DNA of 61,773 bases from Thermococcus sp. (GCF_026988555.1 NZ_JALSLB010000026.1:1-61773), one strand, 5' to 3'; positions 50,471 to 58,633 are shown, counted from the first letter of the stretch. Notes: generated by a model not told the origin, from the letters alone. A program made the numbers and translations.

Positions 50471-51529
50471 TCAACCCCACGTAACGTGCCGGTTGAAGAG
50501 GAAGCGGACGATGAAGGAGAAACCAATTCCCACAAGGTTCGCGATGAGGTAGTTCATCCCGAAGAGGATCAATCCGGCGTAGACCATCCACTGGACAACC
50601 GCGCCTGTAAATGCGGCGAGATGGAAGTTCAGAAGCCGATTCGGCAGGGGCTTCCCCCGGACGTCCCTGAAGGTCCAGATATCGTTCCAGGCGAAGTTGT
50701 TGAGTATCGCCAGCTCCGTGGCGGCCACGTTGGCCAGTATCTTGTCCCAGCCCGGGAACGTCACAAACGCCCAGAGAAATCCCTCATTGACCAGTATTCC
50801 AGAAGCCCCGACTACCGAAAACTTGATGAGCCTGTCCAGTTCGCCTTCCCATTTCATCAGCCTCAGCACGTGCCGGAGGTAGTTCCACATAGTTCTGCCG
50901 CTCAGCTTGCTCTCGCCCGCCCTCCGGAGTCCGAACGTGAACGGGACCTCAACAACCTCCAGGTAGTGCCCTTTAATAAGAACCTCCATCAGTATCTTAA
51001 AACCAACGGGATTGAGCTCGGCCCCCGCGATAACCTCCCGCCTGAGGGCAAAGAAGCCGCTCACGGGATCTTTAACGTCCCTTATCTTTGGCAGGGCCAG
51101 TCTCCCGATGAGGATGGCCCCTTTGGAGATCAGCTTCCGGTACCAGTACCAGTTCCTTACCCGCCCCCCATGAACGTACCGCGATCCTATGGCCACATCA
51201 GCCCCTCCCTCAATCGCCCCCACGAGTTCGGGAATCTTCTCGGGAGGGTGCTGAAGATCGGCGTCCATGACAACAAAAACGTCTCCAGATGCCTCTTTAA
51301 ATCCCCTTATCACCGCAGAGGAAAGGCCCTTCTCACCAACCCTTCTGATAACCCTAACCGGATACCTCTCTCCAAGTTCCAAGGCCAGCTCCCAGGTTCC
51401 ATCGGGGGAATCATCATCCACAACGATGATCTCGTAGTCACGTCCATTGAGTGCCCGGTCGATCCTCTCAAAGAGTTCTCCAAGGTTGTCCCTTTCATTG
51501 TAAGTCGGAATGATTACGGATACCTTCAT
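50471..51529 (-). CDS. Dolichol-phosphate mannose synthase-like glycosyltransferase
   Basis: This 352-residue protein has a GT2 catalytic domain (about 1-230) and a GtrA-like membrane domain with four segments (about 235-350), the architecture of the structurally known Pyrococcus furiosus dolichylphosphate mannose synthase. Key motifs are IPTYNERDNLG, VVDDDSPDGTW, VMDADLQHPPE (DxD) and the RRAGESKLSGR acceptor-binding stretch. It would load mannose or another sugar onto dolichol phosphate for N-glycosylation at the cytosolic membrane face. The gene is divergent from tRNA-Pro. Confidence 0.92.
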   Translation of the reverse strand: MKVSVIIPTYNERDNLGELFERIDRALNGRDYEIIVVDDDSPDGTWELALELGERYPVRVIRRVGEKGLSSAVIRGFKEASGDVFVVMDADLQHPPEKIPELVGAIEGGADVAIGSRYVHGGRVRNWYWYRKLISKGAILIGRLALPKIRDVKDPVSGFFALRREVIAGAELNPVGFKILMEVLIKGHYLEVVEVPFTFGLRRAGESKLSGRTMWNYLRHVLRLMKWEGELDRLIKFSVVGASGILVNEGFLWAFVTFPGWDKILANVAATELAILNNFAWNDIWTFRDVRGKPLPNRLLNFHLAAFTGAVVQWMVYAGLILFGMNYLIANLVGIGFSFIVRFLFNRHVTWG

Positions 51530-51603
51530 GCCTATCCTCCCCAGGGTGGGACTGATAACGCCGCAAACTTTATAAGTTTTACAAATTCTCTAAGGGCGGG
51601 TAT

Positions 51604-51681
51604 GGGGCCGTGGGGTAGCTTGGCCTATCCTTCCGGCTTCGGGAGCCGGGGACCCGAGTTCGAATCTCGGCGGCCCCACCA
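51604..51681 (+). tRNA. tRNA-Pro (anticodon CGG)
   Basis: Acceptor GGGGCCG/CGGCCCC, anticodon stem CCGGC/GCCGG with loop TTCGGGA (anticodon CGG), T loop TTCGAAT and an encoded CCA give a full cloverleaf. TATA ctttataag lies at about 51568-51576. A short hairpin CTAAAAA/TTTTTAG at 51730-51749 follows and may aid termination. Confidence 0.96.
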
Positions 51682-52014
51682 TAACAGCCTTTTCTGAAGA
51701 AAGCAGTGACGGGAAGAGCGCGTGCGATTCTAAAAATGCTTGTTTTTAGGTGGTTTACTCCCCAGTTGCACATCTACAGCGTTTCACTCTCCACAAGGCG
51801 TCCGAAAAAATGCCAGAACAAAAAGCGAAACCCGTTTAACCGCATTTTCAGAGCCAGGGGGCCCGTCATACGGGCAAGAGTTTACATACGTTAGCTCCAG
51901 TCAATTTAACAGATATTGTCCCAGATACAACTAGGGGTTCATTTCAAAACTTTGCCCCGCAAAGTTTCGAGGGATAAAATTTATAAATACCGCCCTGAAC
52001 CTACCAACGGGTAT
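51682..52014. other. Spacer between tRNA-Pro and tRNA-Gln
   Basis: No gene is seen. The region holds the hairpin CTAAAAA/TTTTTAG (51730-51749, loop TGCTTG) and, upstream of tRNA-Gln, the perfect hairpin AAACTTTGC/GCAAAGTTT (51947-51967, loop CCC), a member of the family found around the other tRNA genes. TATA tttataaata (about 51980-51989) precedes tRNA-Gln. Confidence 0.55.
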
Positions 52015-52090
52015 AGCCCCGTGGTGTAGCGGCCAAGCATCGGGGACTCTGGATCCCTGGACCGGGGTTCGAATCCCCGCGGGGCTACCA
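52015..52090 (+). tRNA. tRNA-Gln (anticodon CTG)
   Basis: Acceptor AGCCCCG/CGGGGCT, anticodon loop CTCTGGA (anticodon CTG), T loop TTCGAAT and an encoded CCA form a complete cloverleaf without intron. The TATA box lies about 26-35 bases upstream of its 5' end. Confidence 0.96.
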
Positions 52091-52468
52091 AAGCCCCAAA
52101 TTCATAACATGTACATTCTCGAATTTCAAACCGCATGTTATACTTCATTTAGTACTATTTGATCTTGGGACTTGCCCCAGCTATGTGATTTTTGCGGGTT
52201 ATGCTCCCACGTTAGTTGGGACGTGCATTTTAAATCCTCCTCTCTCGAGTTGTGTTGTAAAATATCCAATATCTTGCTAAATTAAGCATGGGGACAGGCT
52301 AGTTCCCCGGCGCCGCTATGGAACATACAACCCGGTTCACACGAAAAACGCCTTATAAACGGAGTTATCCACCAGATTCCTGTTTTCGAACTTTTAGAGC
52401 AGGTTTAAATACCCCTTTACATTACATAGTTTAAGACTGGACCTTACTCCAGTCGGGAGGTCGTAGTC
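52091..52468. other. Intergenic region before the surface-fibre locus
   Basis: This region of about 380 bases has no convincing gene. ATAACATG (52104-52111) and CATGTTAT (52134-52141) form an inverted repeat shortly after tRNA-Gln. Near the right end TATA gtttaaatac (about 52402-52411) and the palindrome at 52435-52454 form the promoter of the following regulator gene. Confidence 0.5.
52435..52454. promoter_or_regulatory. Palindromic operator before winged-helix gene
   Basis: GACTGGA (52435-52441) and TCCAGTC (52448-52454) are perfect inverted arms with a 6-base spacer. The element begins about 25 bases after the TATA box, on the expected transcription start, and ends just before the ribosome binding site GGGAGG. 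It would suit autoregulation. Confidence 0.5.
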
Positions 52469-52675
52469 ATGGGTAGGGACTTTGAGAGTGAGATTGTGGA
52501 TATGCTTCGAGGGAGAGAACTCACAGTTGCGTTTATCACCCGCTTTCTGATGGAGAGGGGTTTTGAGATCACCAGACAGAAGGTGGAGAGGACACTGAGA
52601 CGACTGGTCAACACGGGCATCGTCGAGGCCAGAATCGGAAACAACGGCAGAAAGCACTACAGGTTGGCACGGTGA
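52469..52675 (+). CDS. Small winged-helix DNA-binding protein
   Basis: This 68-residue protein is one winged helix: IVDMLRGRELTVAFITRFLM, ITRQKVERTLRRLVNTGIVE (recognition helix) and a wing RIGNNGRKHYRL. ATG follows GGGAGGTCGTAGTC. It overlaps or abuts the next regulator gene and sits just upstream of the DUF1102 locus, so it is a likely regulator of it and of itself. Confidence 0.75.
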   Translation: MGRDFESEIVDMLRGRELTVAFITRFLMERGFEITRQKVERTLRRLVNTGIVEARIGNNGRKHYRLAR

Positions 52676-52680
52676 TCGCC

Positions 52681-53112
52681 ATGGGGGCCTCCTCGGTCAT
52701 ACTTGGCAACAGCAGGAGGATGCTGCTCATAGAGTACCTCCGCAGTTGCGAAGGAAAGGCCGAGCTGAGGGACGTGGTCGAGTTCATAGCCAAGAACGAG
52801 GGTAACACCGACCGAAAGCACCGAAAGAGTGTCTACGTGAGCCTCGTTCAAACACATATCCCCAAGCTGGAACGGGAGGGTGTCATAGCCCTGAAGCATG
52901 GGGTGATAACCCTTGTCAGGGTCCCCAACGACGTTACAGTTTATATGGAGACCGTAAAGAAGAACGATATAAGCTGGAGTTCCTTCTACATAGGTCTCTC
53001 CCTGATATTCTTTATAACGGCAATCTACCTGAACAACCTCCACCTTGCGCTGGCCTCAATTATCTACGCCGGCGTTGGCGTTGTCCACCACAGAAAGATG
53101 AGACGTATCTGA
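52681..53112 (+). CDS. DUF7344-type winged helix with membrane anchor
   Basis: This 143-residue protein has an N-terminal winged helix resembling archaeal DUF7344 (RRMLLIEYLRSCEGKAELRD, KSVYVSLVQTHIPKLEREGV) and two C-terminal membrane segments (about residues 98-115 and 118-135) ending in basic residues. ATG at 52681 follows GGTGATCGCC; a GTG three codons earlier lies in that signal. Membrane-tethered regulators of this kind are found next to surface protein genes in archaea. It likely senses the envelope and controls the locus downstream. Confidence 0.75.
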   Translation: MGASSVILGNSRRMLLIEYLRSCEGKAELRDVVEFIAKNEGNTDRKHRKSVYVSLVQTHIPKLEREGVIALKHGVITLVRVPNDVTVYMETVKKNDISWSSFYIGLSLIFFITAIYLNNLHLALASIIYAGVGVVHHRKMRRI

Positions 53113-53157
53113 CCGCCATCCCCAGGGTAATCCCCCGTTACCGGCCGTTAACCTGCC

Positions 53158-53175
53158 ATTTCATATATACCCCAA
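53158..53175 (+). promoter_or_regulatory. TATA box of DUF1102 locus
   Basis: The sequence catttcatatatacccc at about 53158-53174 is a TATA element. The first start codon is at 53334, so the leader would be about 130-140 bases, exceptionally long for this genome. Confidence 0.45.
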
Positions 53176-53308
53176 CGGCCCAAGTAATGGACAGGCAACC
53201 CACGCGGTTGCACGAGGCACTGCGTTGATTTCACCGTTGCAGTGGTTGTGAGTGTATACAAGGTTTAGGGATGAACCCCACTTCACCGCTCGCTTCCTTC
53301 TCCACAGT

Positions 53309-53326
53309 GCCTCCTGATTCGGAGGC
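53309..53326 (+). promoter_or_regulatory. Hairpin covering the ribosome binding site of DUF1102 gene 1
   Basis: GCCTCC (53309-53314) pairs perfectly with GGAGGC (53321-53326) around the loop TGATTC. The 3' arm is the Shine-Dalgarno sequence of the gene starting at 53334. Folding would hide it, suggesting translational control. Confidence 0.55.
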
Positions 53327-53333
53327 GAAAAAG

Positions 53334-53927
53334 ATGAGAAAGAATATTGCCCTTGGAATTTTTGGCCTGCTGGTGGCCTTTGGCCTTGTATTGGGGGCCG
53401 GAGCCAACTTCAGGGACTACAACGCTGACAGGAGTGTCCACTGGGACATCGTCAGCGATGACAACGAGCTCATCGACCTGACGCCCATTCAGCCCTACGC
53501 ATACATAAACGAGGGTGGCGTTCTGGTGGTTGACATAAGCCCGGACAATCCGAACTACCCAGGTTACGGCCAGGGTCTTAGCCCGAACTCGGAGTACAAC
53601 TTCGACGAGGTCTTTGAGGTAAGCAACGACCTCTGGGAGAACAACATGAGTATAGTTGTCAGGATTACCAACGCCAACACCGCGATACAGTTCTACGGCG
53701 CAGACCACGACATCCACGATGCCAGCACCGGCAACATCGTCTACGCCAGTGACATGGCGAAAAACGACGTCTGCTTCGTCGTTGGTCCAGGAGAGGCCGT
53801 TAAGGTCGGCATGGACTTTACAGTTGGCAACGCAGCTCTGAACACCACAGAGAGCAGCAACATACATATAGAGGCCTACAGGCTCGGCACCGAACCCGCA
53901 GAACTGGCCGGAAAGTGTGGGCAGTGA
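53334..53927 (+). CDS. Secreted DUF1102 protein 1 (candidate fibre subunit)
   Basis: This 197-residue protein has a signal sequence (KNIALGIFGLLVAFGLVLGAGA) followed by NFRDYNADRSVHWDIV, the N-terminal signature of archaeal DUF1102. The conserved core DDNELIDL...QPYAYI and PNYPGYGQGLSPNS and FEVSNDLWENN follow. The mature part is Asn/Asp-rich and beta-like with two cysteines. DUF1102 proteins are compared with TasA/camelysin-type matrix proteins; polymerisation is inference. ATG at 53334 follows GGAGGCGAAAAAG. A longer frame to 53271 runs through the hairpin and is unlikely. Confidence 0.85.
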   Translation: MRKNIALGIFGLLVAFGLVLGAGANFRDYNADRSVHWDIVSDDNELIDLTPIQPYAYINEGGVLVVDISPDNPNYPGYGQGLSPNSEYNFDEVFEVSNDLWENNMSIVVRITNANTAIQFYGADHDIHDASTGNIVYASDMAKNDVCFVVGPGEAVKVGMDFTVGNAALNTTESSNIHIEAYRLGTEPAELAGKCGQ

Positions 53928-53938
53928 GGTGAAGAAAG

Positions 53939-54475
53939 ATGAACAAGCTATTTGGACTGGCTTTACTGATGGTTGGAATGCTCCTGGCAGTTGGAGCCGG
54001 GGCCAACTTCAGGTACTACTCCGCCGACAGGCAGGCGAGCTTCGACGTCGTCGCGGATGACAACGAGCTCATCGACCTGACGGCCCTTCAGCCTTACGTG
54101 ACCTACGACGCTGGAAAGCTCTACGTGGACATAACCCAGTACAACCCGAACTACCCGGAGGGTGCAGGCCAGGGCATGAGCCCGAACACAACGTACGTCT
54201 TTGAGGAGATGTTTGAGGTAAGCAATGAGCTCTGGGAGAACAACCAGACCGAGTACCCGATATGCGTCGACATAAAGACCAACCATGAGGGTGTCCTGCT
54301 CTTCGCCGGGAACTACACCAACCCGATTGCAGGACCGGCCAACAACCTGGAGTTCACGGTCTACCACGGAAACCCCGTGCCCATTGGAATGATATTCGAC
54401 AACACAAACGCAACCCTCGGAAACTATCAGTTCCAGATGAGCATAGAAGCCCATGCCGGGGCCTGTGAACAGTGA
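53939..54475 (+). CDS. Secreted DUF1102 protein 2 (candidate fibre subunit)
   Basis: This 178-residue paralogue of the previous gene has the same plan: signal sequence ending GAGA, then NFRYYSADRQASFDVV, DDNELIDLTALQPYVTY, PNYPEGAGQGMSPN and FEVSNELWENNQ. It differs in the C-terminal half. ATG follows GAGGTGAAGAAAG and the spacing of 11 bases shows cotranscription. Two similar but distinct subunits in tandem would suit a main and a minor fibre component. Confidence 0.85.
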   Translation: MNKLFGLALLMVGMLLAVGAGANFRYYSADRQASFDVVADDNELIDLTALQPYVTYDAGKLYVDITQYNPNYPEGAGQGMSPNTTYVFEEMFEVSNELWENNQTEYPICVDIKTNHEGVLLFAGNYTNPIAGPANNLEFTVYHGNPVPIGMIFDNTNATLGNYQFQMSIEAHAGACEQ

Positions 54476-54521
54476 TTTCTTTCCGGGGCCTTTGCCCCAA
54501 ACCCTTTGAGGGGGGGTGCCC

Positions 54522-55580
54522 ATGAAAAAACTAATCGAACTCATCCTTGCGGTCATCATCTTGGTTTTCATTATAGGCTCATTAGCGGGCTTCCTCCTCA
54601 ACAGACCGGTTTTTCTGTCGTACGCTTATTCCAAGAGCATGACCCCCACTATAGATAAGGGCGACCTCTTCATCATGAATCCCTTAGCCAGAAACTTCGA
54701 CGTTGGTGACATCATCGTATTTCACAGGCACGGGGGCTGGACCGTTCACAGGATCTTCGCGGTCACCGATGATGGCTTCATAACCAAGGGAGATAACAAC
54801 GTAGCCACCGATCAGCAGGATGGGCTTTATCCCCCGGTTAAGAGACCGGATATAGCCGGAAAAGTCGTTGTTCTCTTTAGAAAACCCCTCGTCATCCGCG
54901 GTGGTGGAGCGTTTATTCAATCCGCCAGGGCAAAGCTAAGCAACGTCTACGTCATAGCGGTTCTCCTATTCATTGGGGCGTTTCTAACGTTCTCCGGGAG
55001 CTCCAAAAGGAGGAAGAGGATAAAGTATTACCGGGTAAGTGTTAGAACCCTCTACGCAGCCATATCAGTGCTCATCATAGCGGGCTTCCTTTTCGTAACG
55101 GTTGCATCTTGGGGAACGCTGGCCTTCACCTACTCCTCTACCCTCGCGGGCGGTCAGCGGGCCGGCTGGTACCTTCCCGGTTCAACCTTCGAGAAGAACT
55201 TAAGTGTGGAAAACAGGGCAGTTTACCCCTTTTACTACTTTGTAAGTGGGGGAAACGAGAGGGTAGAACTCCTGGGCCCCACGTTCCTCCGCCTCGATGG
55301 TGGTTCAAGCGCCAGCGTTTTGGCTCACGTTACTGTTCCAACAGACACCAGGATCTACCGCGAGGAGTTCCAAGTAAGGTCGTATCCGGCCATTCTACCG
55401 GTGTCCCTCGTCACGTTCCTGTACTCCTTCAACCCGTACCTGCCGCTCGTTGCATATGCTCTCTTCCTGTCGGCAGTCCTGTGGACCTTCTACGTTCTTT
55501 CAGGGGTTTCTGAGGGGGATATTCTTAGAATCAGGAAGCGGAGAGGAAGTCTCCTCTCCAAGATACTCGGAGATGGTTAG
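54522..55580 (+). CDS. Sec11/SipW-type signal peptidase I with extra domain
   Basis: This 352-residue membrane protease has the ER/archaeal-type Ser-His-Asp arrangement: Ser39 in SYAYSKSMTP, His76 in GWTVHRIFA and Asp91 in KGDNNVATD, with GDIIVFHRH between. Beyond a usual archaeal Sec11 (about 150-180 residues) it has a membrane segment near 125-143, another near 168-188, an extracytoplasmic beta-like domain (about 190-295) and a final membrane segment near 308-330. Its position between DUF1102 genes parallels SipW beside TasA, so it probably processes those proteins. ATG at 54522 follows GGGGGGGTGCCC. Confidence 0.88.
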   Translation: MKKLIELILAVIILVFIIGSLAGFLLNRPVFLSYAYSKSMTPTIDKGDLFIMNPLARNFDVGDIIVFHRHGGWTVHRIFAVTDDGFITKGDNNVATDQQDGLYPPVKRPDIAGKVVVLFRKPLVIRGGGAFIQSARAKLSNVYVIAVLLFIGAFLTFSGSSKRRKRIKYYRVSVRTLYAAISVLIIAGFLFVTVASWGTLAFTYSSTLAGGQRAGWYLPGSTFEKNLSVENRAVYPFYYFVSGGNERVELLGPTFLRLDGGSSASVLAHVTVPTDTRIYREEFQVRSYPAILPVSLVTFLYSFNPYLPLVAYALFLSAVLWTFYVLSGVSEGDILRIRKRRGSLLSKILGDG

Positions 55581-55581
55581 T

Positions 55582-56454
55582 ATGAGAAAAGTCATGATAT
55601 TCACGGCCTTCCTGCTTGGACTGCTCCTCATCATGGGTTCGAGTGGGAACTTTCGGGCTTACACATCACAGAGGAGCGCGGAATTCACGGTGGTTAATGG
55701 TAGCAATTCATACGTCGCCTACCGCTGTCTTTCAGAGCCGGTTCCCGTCAATGCAAGCTCCGGCGTCGACTTCACCGCGATAATCGTTGAGAACCTGATG
55801 GACAAATTAATAACCGTGCACGTCGTCGGTGACTACTCAAACCTACCGGACGGGCTCAACGGCAGCGTTGACAGTTCCACCTATACACTTGAACCGGGCG
55901 AGTCCGTCTCAATCGGAGGAAGTTTCTCTACGGGCGACGAAGTTACCAGCGGAACCTACGGTGTTCCACTCACTGTCTACGCCCAGTGGGAAGGGGGAAG
56001 CGCCGAGCTGAGGGACTGTTCCATGTACGCTAAGGTTGAACAGCCGACCTACGTTCTAAAGAAGGGCATAGTGGGGGGTGTTTATGAGTACACGGTTGGG
56101 GAGTGGTATACAATAACACTACAGCTCAACTTCACGAACAACGGCCCGGACGGCGACTTCGTCATAAAGGACGTTATTCCCAACCCCGGATGGAGGGCAT
56201 TTTACCTGGTGGGCCCGCCCCAGCCAAGCTCGGGCAACGCCGACATGTTTATCAGCGCCGGCCACTGCGGTTGTGCCGGCTGGCTAATAGTGTGGCACGT
56301 CCACGTGGCCCATGGAGAGACCGTGACCCTAAACATCCCCATGGAAGCGGTTTTCTTCTGCAGTGGGAACTACATTCTCAACTGTGGGGCGCATCTGTGC
56401 GGGACGCACGTCGTCTCGAACCGCATCACCGTTCATGTAGCTGGAGGTAGATGA
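55582..56454 (+). CDS. Secreted protein with DUF1102-like start and Cys-rich domain
   Basis: This 290-residue protein opens with a signal sequence (VMIFTAFLLGLLLIMGSS) and GNFRAYTSQRSAEFTVV, the same signature as the two DUF1102 proteins. Residues about 40-155 form a first beta domain. The C-terminal half resembles a surface repeat domain (LNFTNNGPDGDFVIKDVIP) with seven or so cysteines in HCGCAGW, FFCSGNY, NCGAHLCGTH. It could be a tip or anchor subunit. ATG at 55582 follows GGAGATGGTTAGT and lies one base after the peptidase stop; earlier frame positions are unlikely. Confidence 0.75.
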   Translation: MRKVMIFTAFLLGLLLIMGSSGNFRAYTSQRSAEFTVVNGSNSYVAYRCLSEPVPVNASSGVDFTAIIVENLMDKLITVHVVGDYSNLPDGLNGSVDSSTYTLEPGESVSIGGSFSTGDEVTSGTYGVPLTVYAQWEGGSAELRDCSMYAKVEQPTYVLKKGIVGGVYEYTVGEWYTITLQLNFTNNGPDGDFVIKDVIPNPGWRAFYLVGPPQPSSGNADMFISAGHCGCAGWLIVWHVHVAHGETVTLNIPMEAVFFCSGNYILNCGAHLCGTHVVSNRITVHVAGGR

Positions 56455-56456
56455 CC

Positions 56457-57428
56457 ATGAAGTTTTATGAAAAGATCGATAAAAAACGGACCATCCTGAT
56501 TGGGATTGCCGTTTCAATTTCCCTCGCCGTTCTGTTCGGGGCCTACTCTGGTCTGGCCTACTCACGGACCCCAATAACGACGAAGGCAACGTATTCCACA
56601 CTGTACACGGAGGAAGGGCACTTTAGACACACCGGGATATTCTCCAACGAGACCATCTACAAGAGTGGAGTATCGCTCAATTACTACCCGTCGAAGATAA
56701 CCGAGGAACTGCTGGGGAACTACACGTTCAGGTTATCCCCACAGGCCACTGGCAGATACGAGGCGGCACTTCACGTCAACTACTACGTGTCGTCCGCCAG
56801 GAAGAAGGTGTACATCCTCAACGAAACGTCGTTCATTGGCCGGGGAGCATTTTCGGGCTCGTTTACCATACCGGTACATCTCAACATGACCGAGCTCGAC
56901 GAGAGGCTTAAGGAGATACGGGAGGGCACCGGACTCTACCGTGCCGAGAGGGAAGTCTATATAACGGTCAAAGTGCTGAGCGACGATAAAGAGCCCTTTA
57001 CTCAGGAAATCCGGCTAAACCGCGACGCCTCAGGGATGCTCTATTTCACGGGGTCCGACAAGGAATACAGAAAGGTCGTCCGGAACGTCAGCACAACGAC
57101 GAACTCACTCTCCTTTGTAGGCTCGGACGTCGGGGTTTCAACTGCCAGAACGGTCTTCCCTGCGATGGCGTTGCTCTTCGCAATTCCCCCAGCGGGCTTC
57201 ATCTACACCAAGAGGGAGAGGAAGCTGGACAAGCTCAAGGGACTAAGGAAGTACGTAGTCGAGGGGACGGCACCTTCAGCAGAGAGAAAGATCGAACTAT
57301 CCTCGCCCAAGGACCTTGAAAGAGTTTTTGAACTTGTTGATCGGCCCATAGTCCATTACCGTGATGGCGAGACCGATGTCTATGTCGTAACCGATGGTGG
57401 AACAGTTTACGAGTATCGGGCTTCCTAG
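56457..57428 (+). CDS. DUF5305-type membrane protein of the fibre locus
   Basis: This 323-residue protein has a membrane segment near residues 12-32, an extracytoplasmic domain of about 190 residues with several NxS/T glycosylation sequons, a second membrane segment near 225-245 and a basic then acidic cytoplasmic tail of about 80 residues. This plan matches archaeal DUF5305 proteins, found beside signal peptidases. It probably serves assembly or anchoring. ATG at 56457 follows GGAGGT; ATG at 56451 is too close to it. It overlaps no later gene and ends the locus. Confidence 0.75.
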   Translation: MKFYEKIDKKRTILIGIAVSISLAVLFGAYSGLAYSRTPITTKATYSTLYTEEGHFRHTGIFSNETIYKSGVSLNYYPSKITEELLGNYTFRLSPQATGRYEAALHVNYYVSSARKKVYILNETSFIGRGAFSGSFTIPVHLNMTELDERLKEIREGTGLYRAEREVYITVKVLSDDKEPFTQEIRLNRDASGMLYFTGSDKEYRKVVRNVSTTTNSLSFVGSDVGVSTARTVFPAMALLFAIPPAGFIYTKRERKLDKLKGLRKYVVEGTAPSAERKIELSSPKDLERVFELVDRPIVHYRDGETDVYVVTDGGTVYEYRAS

Positions 57429-57503
57429 CCCGACCAACAACTTTAAAAGACCTACCCGAAAGCCTAACCTAGAAGTTCTTCAAGAGGTAAGAGGTGATTA
57501 GAG

Positions 57504-58040
57504 ATGAACCCGTTCCACGACATAGAACCCGGACCGGAGGTTCCAGAGGTAGTAAACGCCGTCATAGAAATCCCTAAGGGGAGCAGGAACAAATACGAGC
57601 TCGACAAGAAACACGGCCTTATAAAACTCGACCGCGTTCTCTACAGCCCGTTCTTCTACCCGGTCGACTACGGAATCATCCCCCAGACCTACTACGACGA
57701 TGGAGACCCCTTCGACATAATGGTCATCATGCGCGAGCCGGTCTACCCGCTCACCCTTATCGAGAGCAGGCCGATAGGCATTATGAAGATGAACGACAGC
57801 GGCGATAAGGACTGGAAAGTTCTCGCCGTCCCCGTTGACGACCCGTACTTCAAGGAATGGAAGGACATAGATGACGTTCCCAAGTCTTTCCTCGACGAAA
57901 TCGCTCATTTCTTCAGGCGCTATAAGGAGCTCCAGGGCAAGACCACCGTCGTTGAGGGTTGGGGCAACGCCGAGGAGGCCAAGAGGGAGATCCTCCGCTC
58001 CATTGAGATGTACAAAGAGAAGTTCGGAAAGAAGGAGTGA
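57504..58040 (+). CDS. ppa: Inorganic pyrophosphatase
   Basis: This 178-residue enzyme is a family I soluble pyrophosphatase. Motifs include [16 protein letters not shown], the Asp cluster DGDPFDIMV and [15 protein letters not shown]. The length and lack of transit sequence match the hexameric archaeal enzymes. ATG follows GAGGTGATTAGAG, with TATA actttaaaag near 57441-57450. It precedes the RNA polymerase subunit gene by 32 bases and probably leads that operon. Confidence 0.96.
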   Translation: MNPFHDIEPGPEVPEVVNAVIEIPKGSRNKYELDKKHGLIKLDRVLYSPFFYPVDYGIIPQTYYDDGDPFDIMVIMREPVYPLTLIESRPIGIMKMNDSGDKDWKVLAVPVDDPYFKEWKDIDDVPKSFLDEIAHFFRRYKELQGKTTVVEGWGNAEEAKREILRSIEMYKEKFGKKE

Positions 58041-58072
58041 GCCTCCTCCAACTTTTTTCAGGAGGTAAAGCC

Positions 58073-58633
58073 ATGTACAAACTCCTAACGGTTAAGGACA
58101 TCGTCAGAATCCCCCCCAAGATGTTCACCGTGGACCCAAAGGAAGCCGCGAAGATCGTGCTCCGCGAGACGTACGAGGGCATCTACGACAGGGATGAGGG
58201 CGTGGTGCTCTCCATCCTGGACGTCAGGGAGATAGGTCCGGGGCTCATAGTACCCGGCGATGGTGCGACGTATCACGACGTCGTTTTCGACGTTCTGGTG
58301 TGGAAGCCCGAGATGCACGAGGTCGTTGAGGGGGAGGTCGTCGATGTGGCCCCCTACGGGGCTTTCATCAGGATCGGTCCCGTTGATGGCCTTGTTCACA
58401 TCTCCCAGCTGATGGATGACTACGTCGTCTTCGACGAGAAGAACAAACAGTTCGTCGGTAAAGAGACAAGGAGAACACTTCAGCTTGGCGACAAGGTTCG
58501 CGCAAGGATAATAGCGGTCAGCATAAAGAGCAAGGTCATACGGGAGAACAAGGTAGGCCTCACCATGCGCCAGCCAGGACTCGGAAAGGAGGATTGGATA
58601 GAAAAGGAGAAGCGCAAGGAGGCCGAAACATGA
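58073..58633 (+). CDS. rpoE: RNA polymerase subunit Rpo7 (RpoE')
   Basis: This 186-residue protein is archaeal Rpo7 (RpoE'), the stalk subunit homologous to Rpb7. The N-terminal RNP-like domain begins MYKLLTVKDIVRIPP, and an S1/OB domain follows (GEVVDVAPYGAFIRIGPVDG). ATG at 58073 follows GGAGGTAAAGCC. Its stop overlaps the spt4 start as ATGA. The Rpo4 partner is not in this window. Confidence 0.96.
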   Translation: MYKLLTVKDIVRIPPKMFTVDPKEAAKIVLRETYEGIYDRDEGVVLSILDVREIGPGLIVPGDGATYHDVVFDVLVWKPEMHEVVEGEVVDVAPYGAFIRIGPVDGLVHISQLMDDYVVFDEKNKQFVGKETRRTLQLGDKVRARIIAVSIKSKVIRENKVGLTMRQPGLGKEDWIEKEKRKEAET

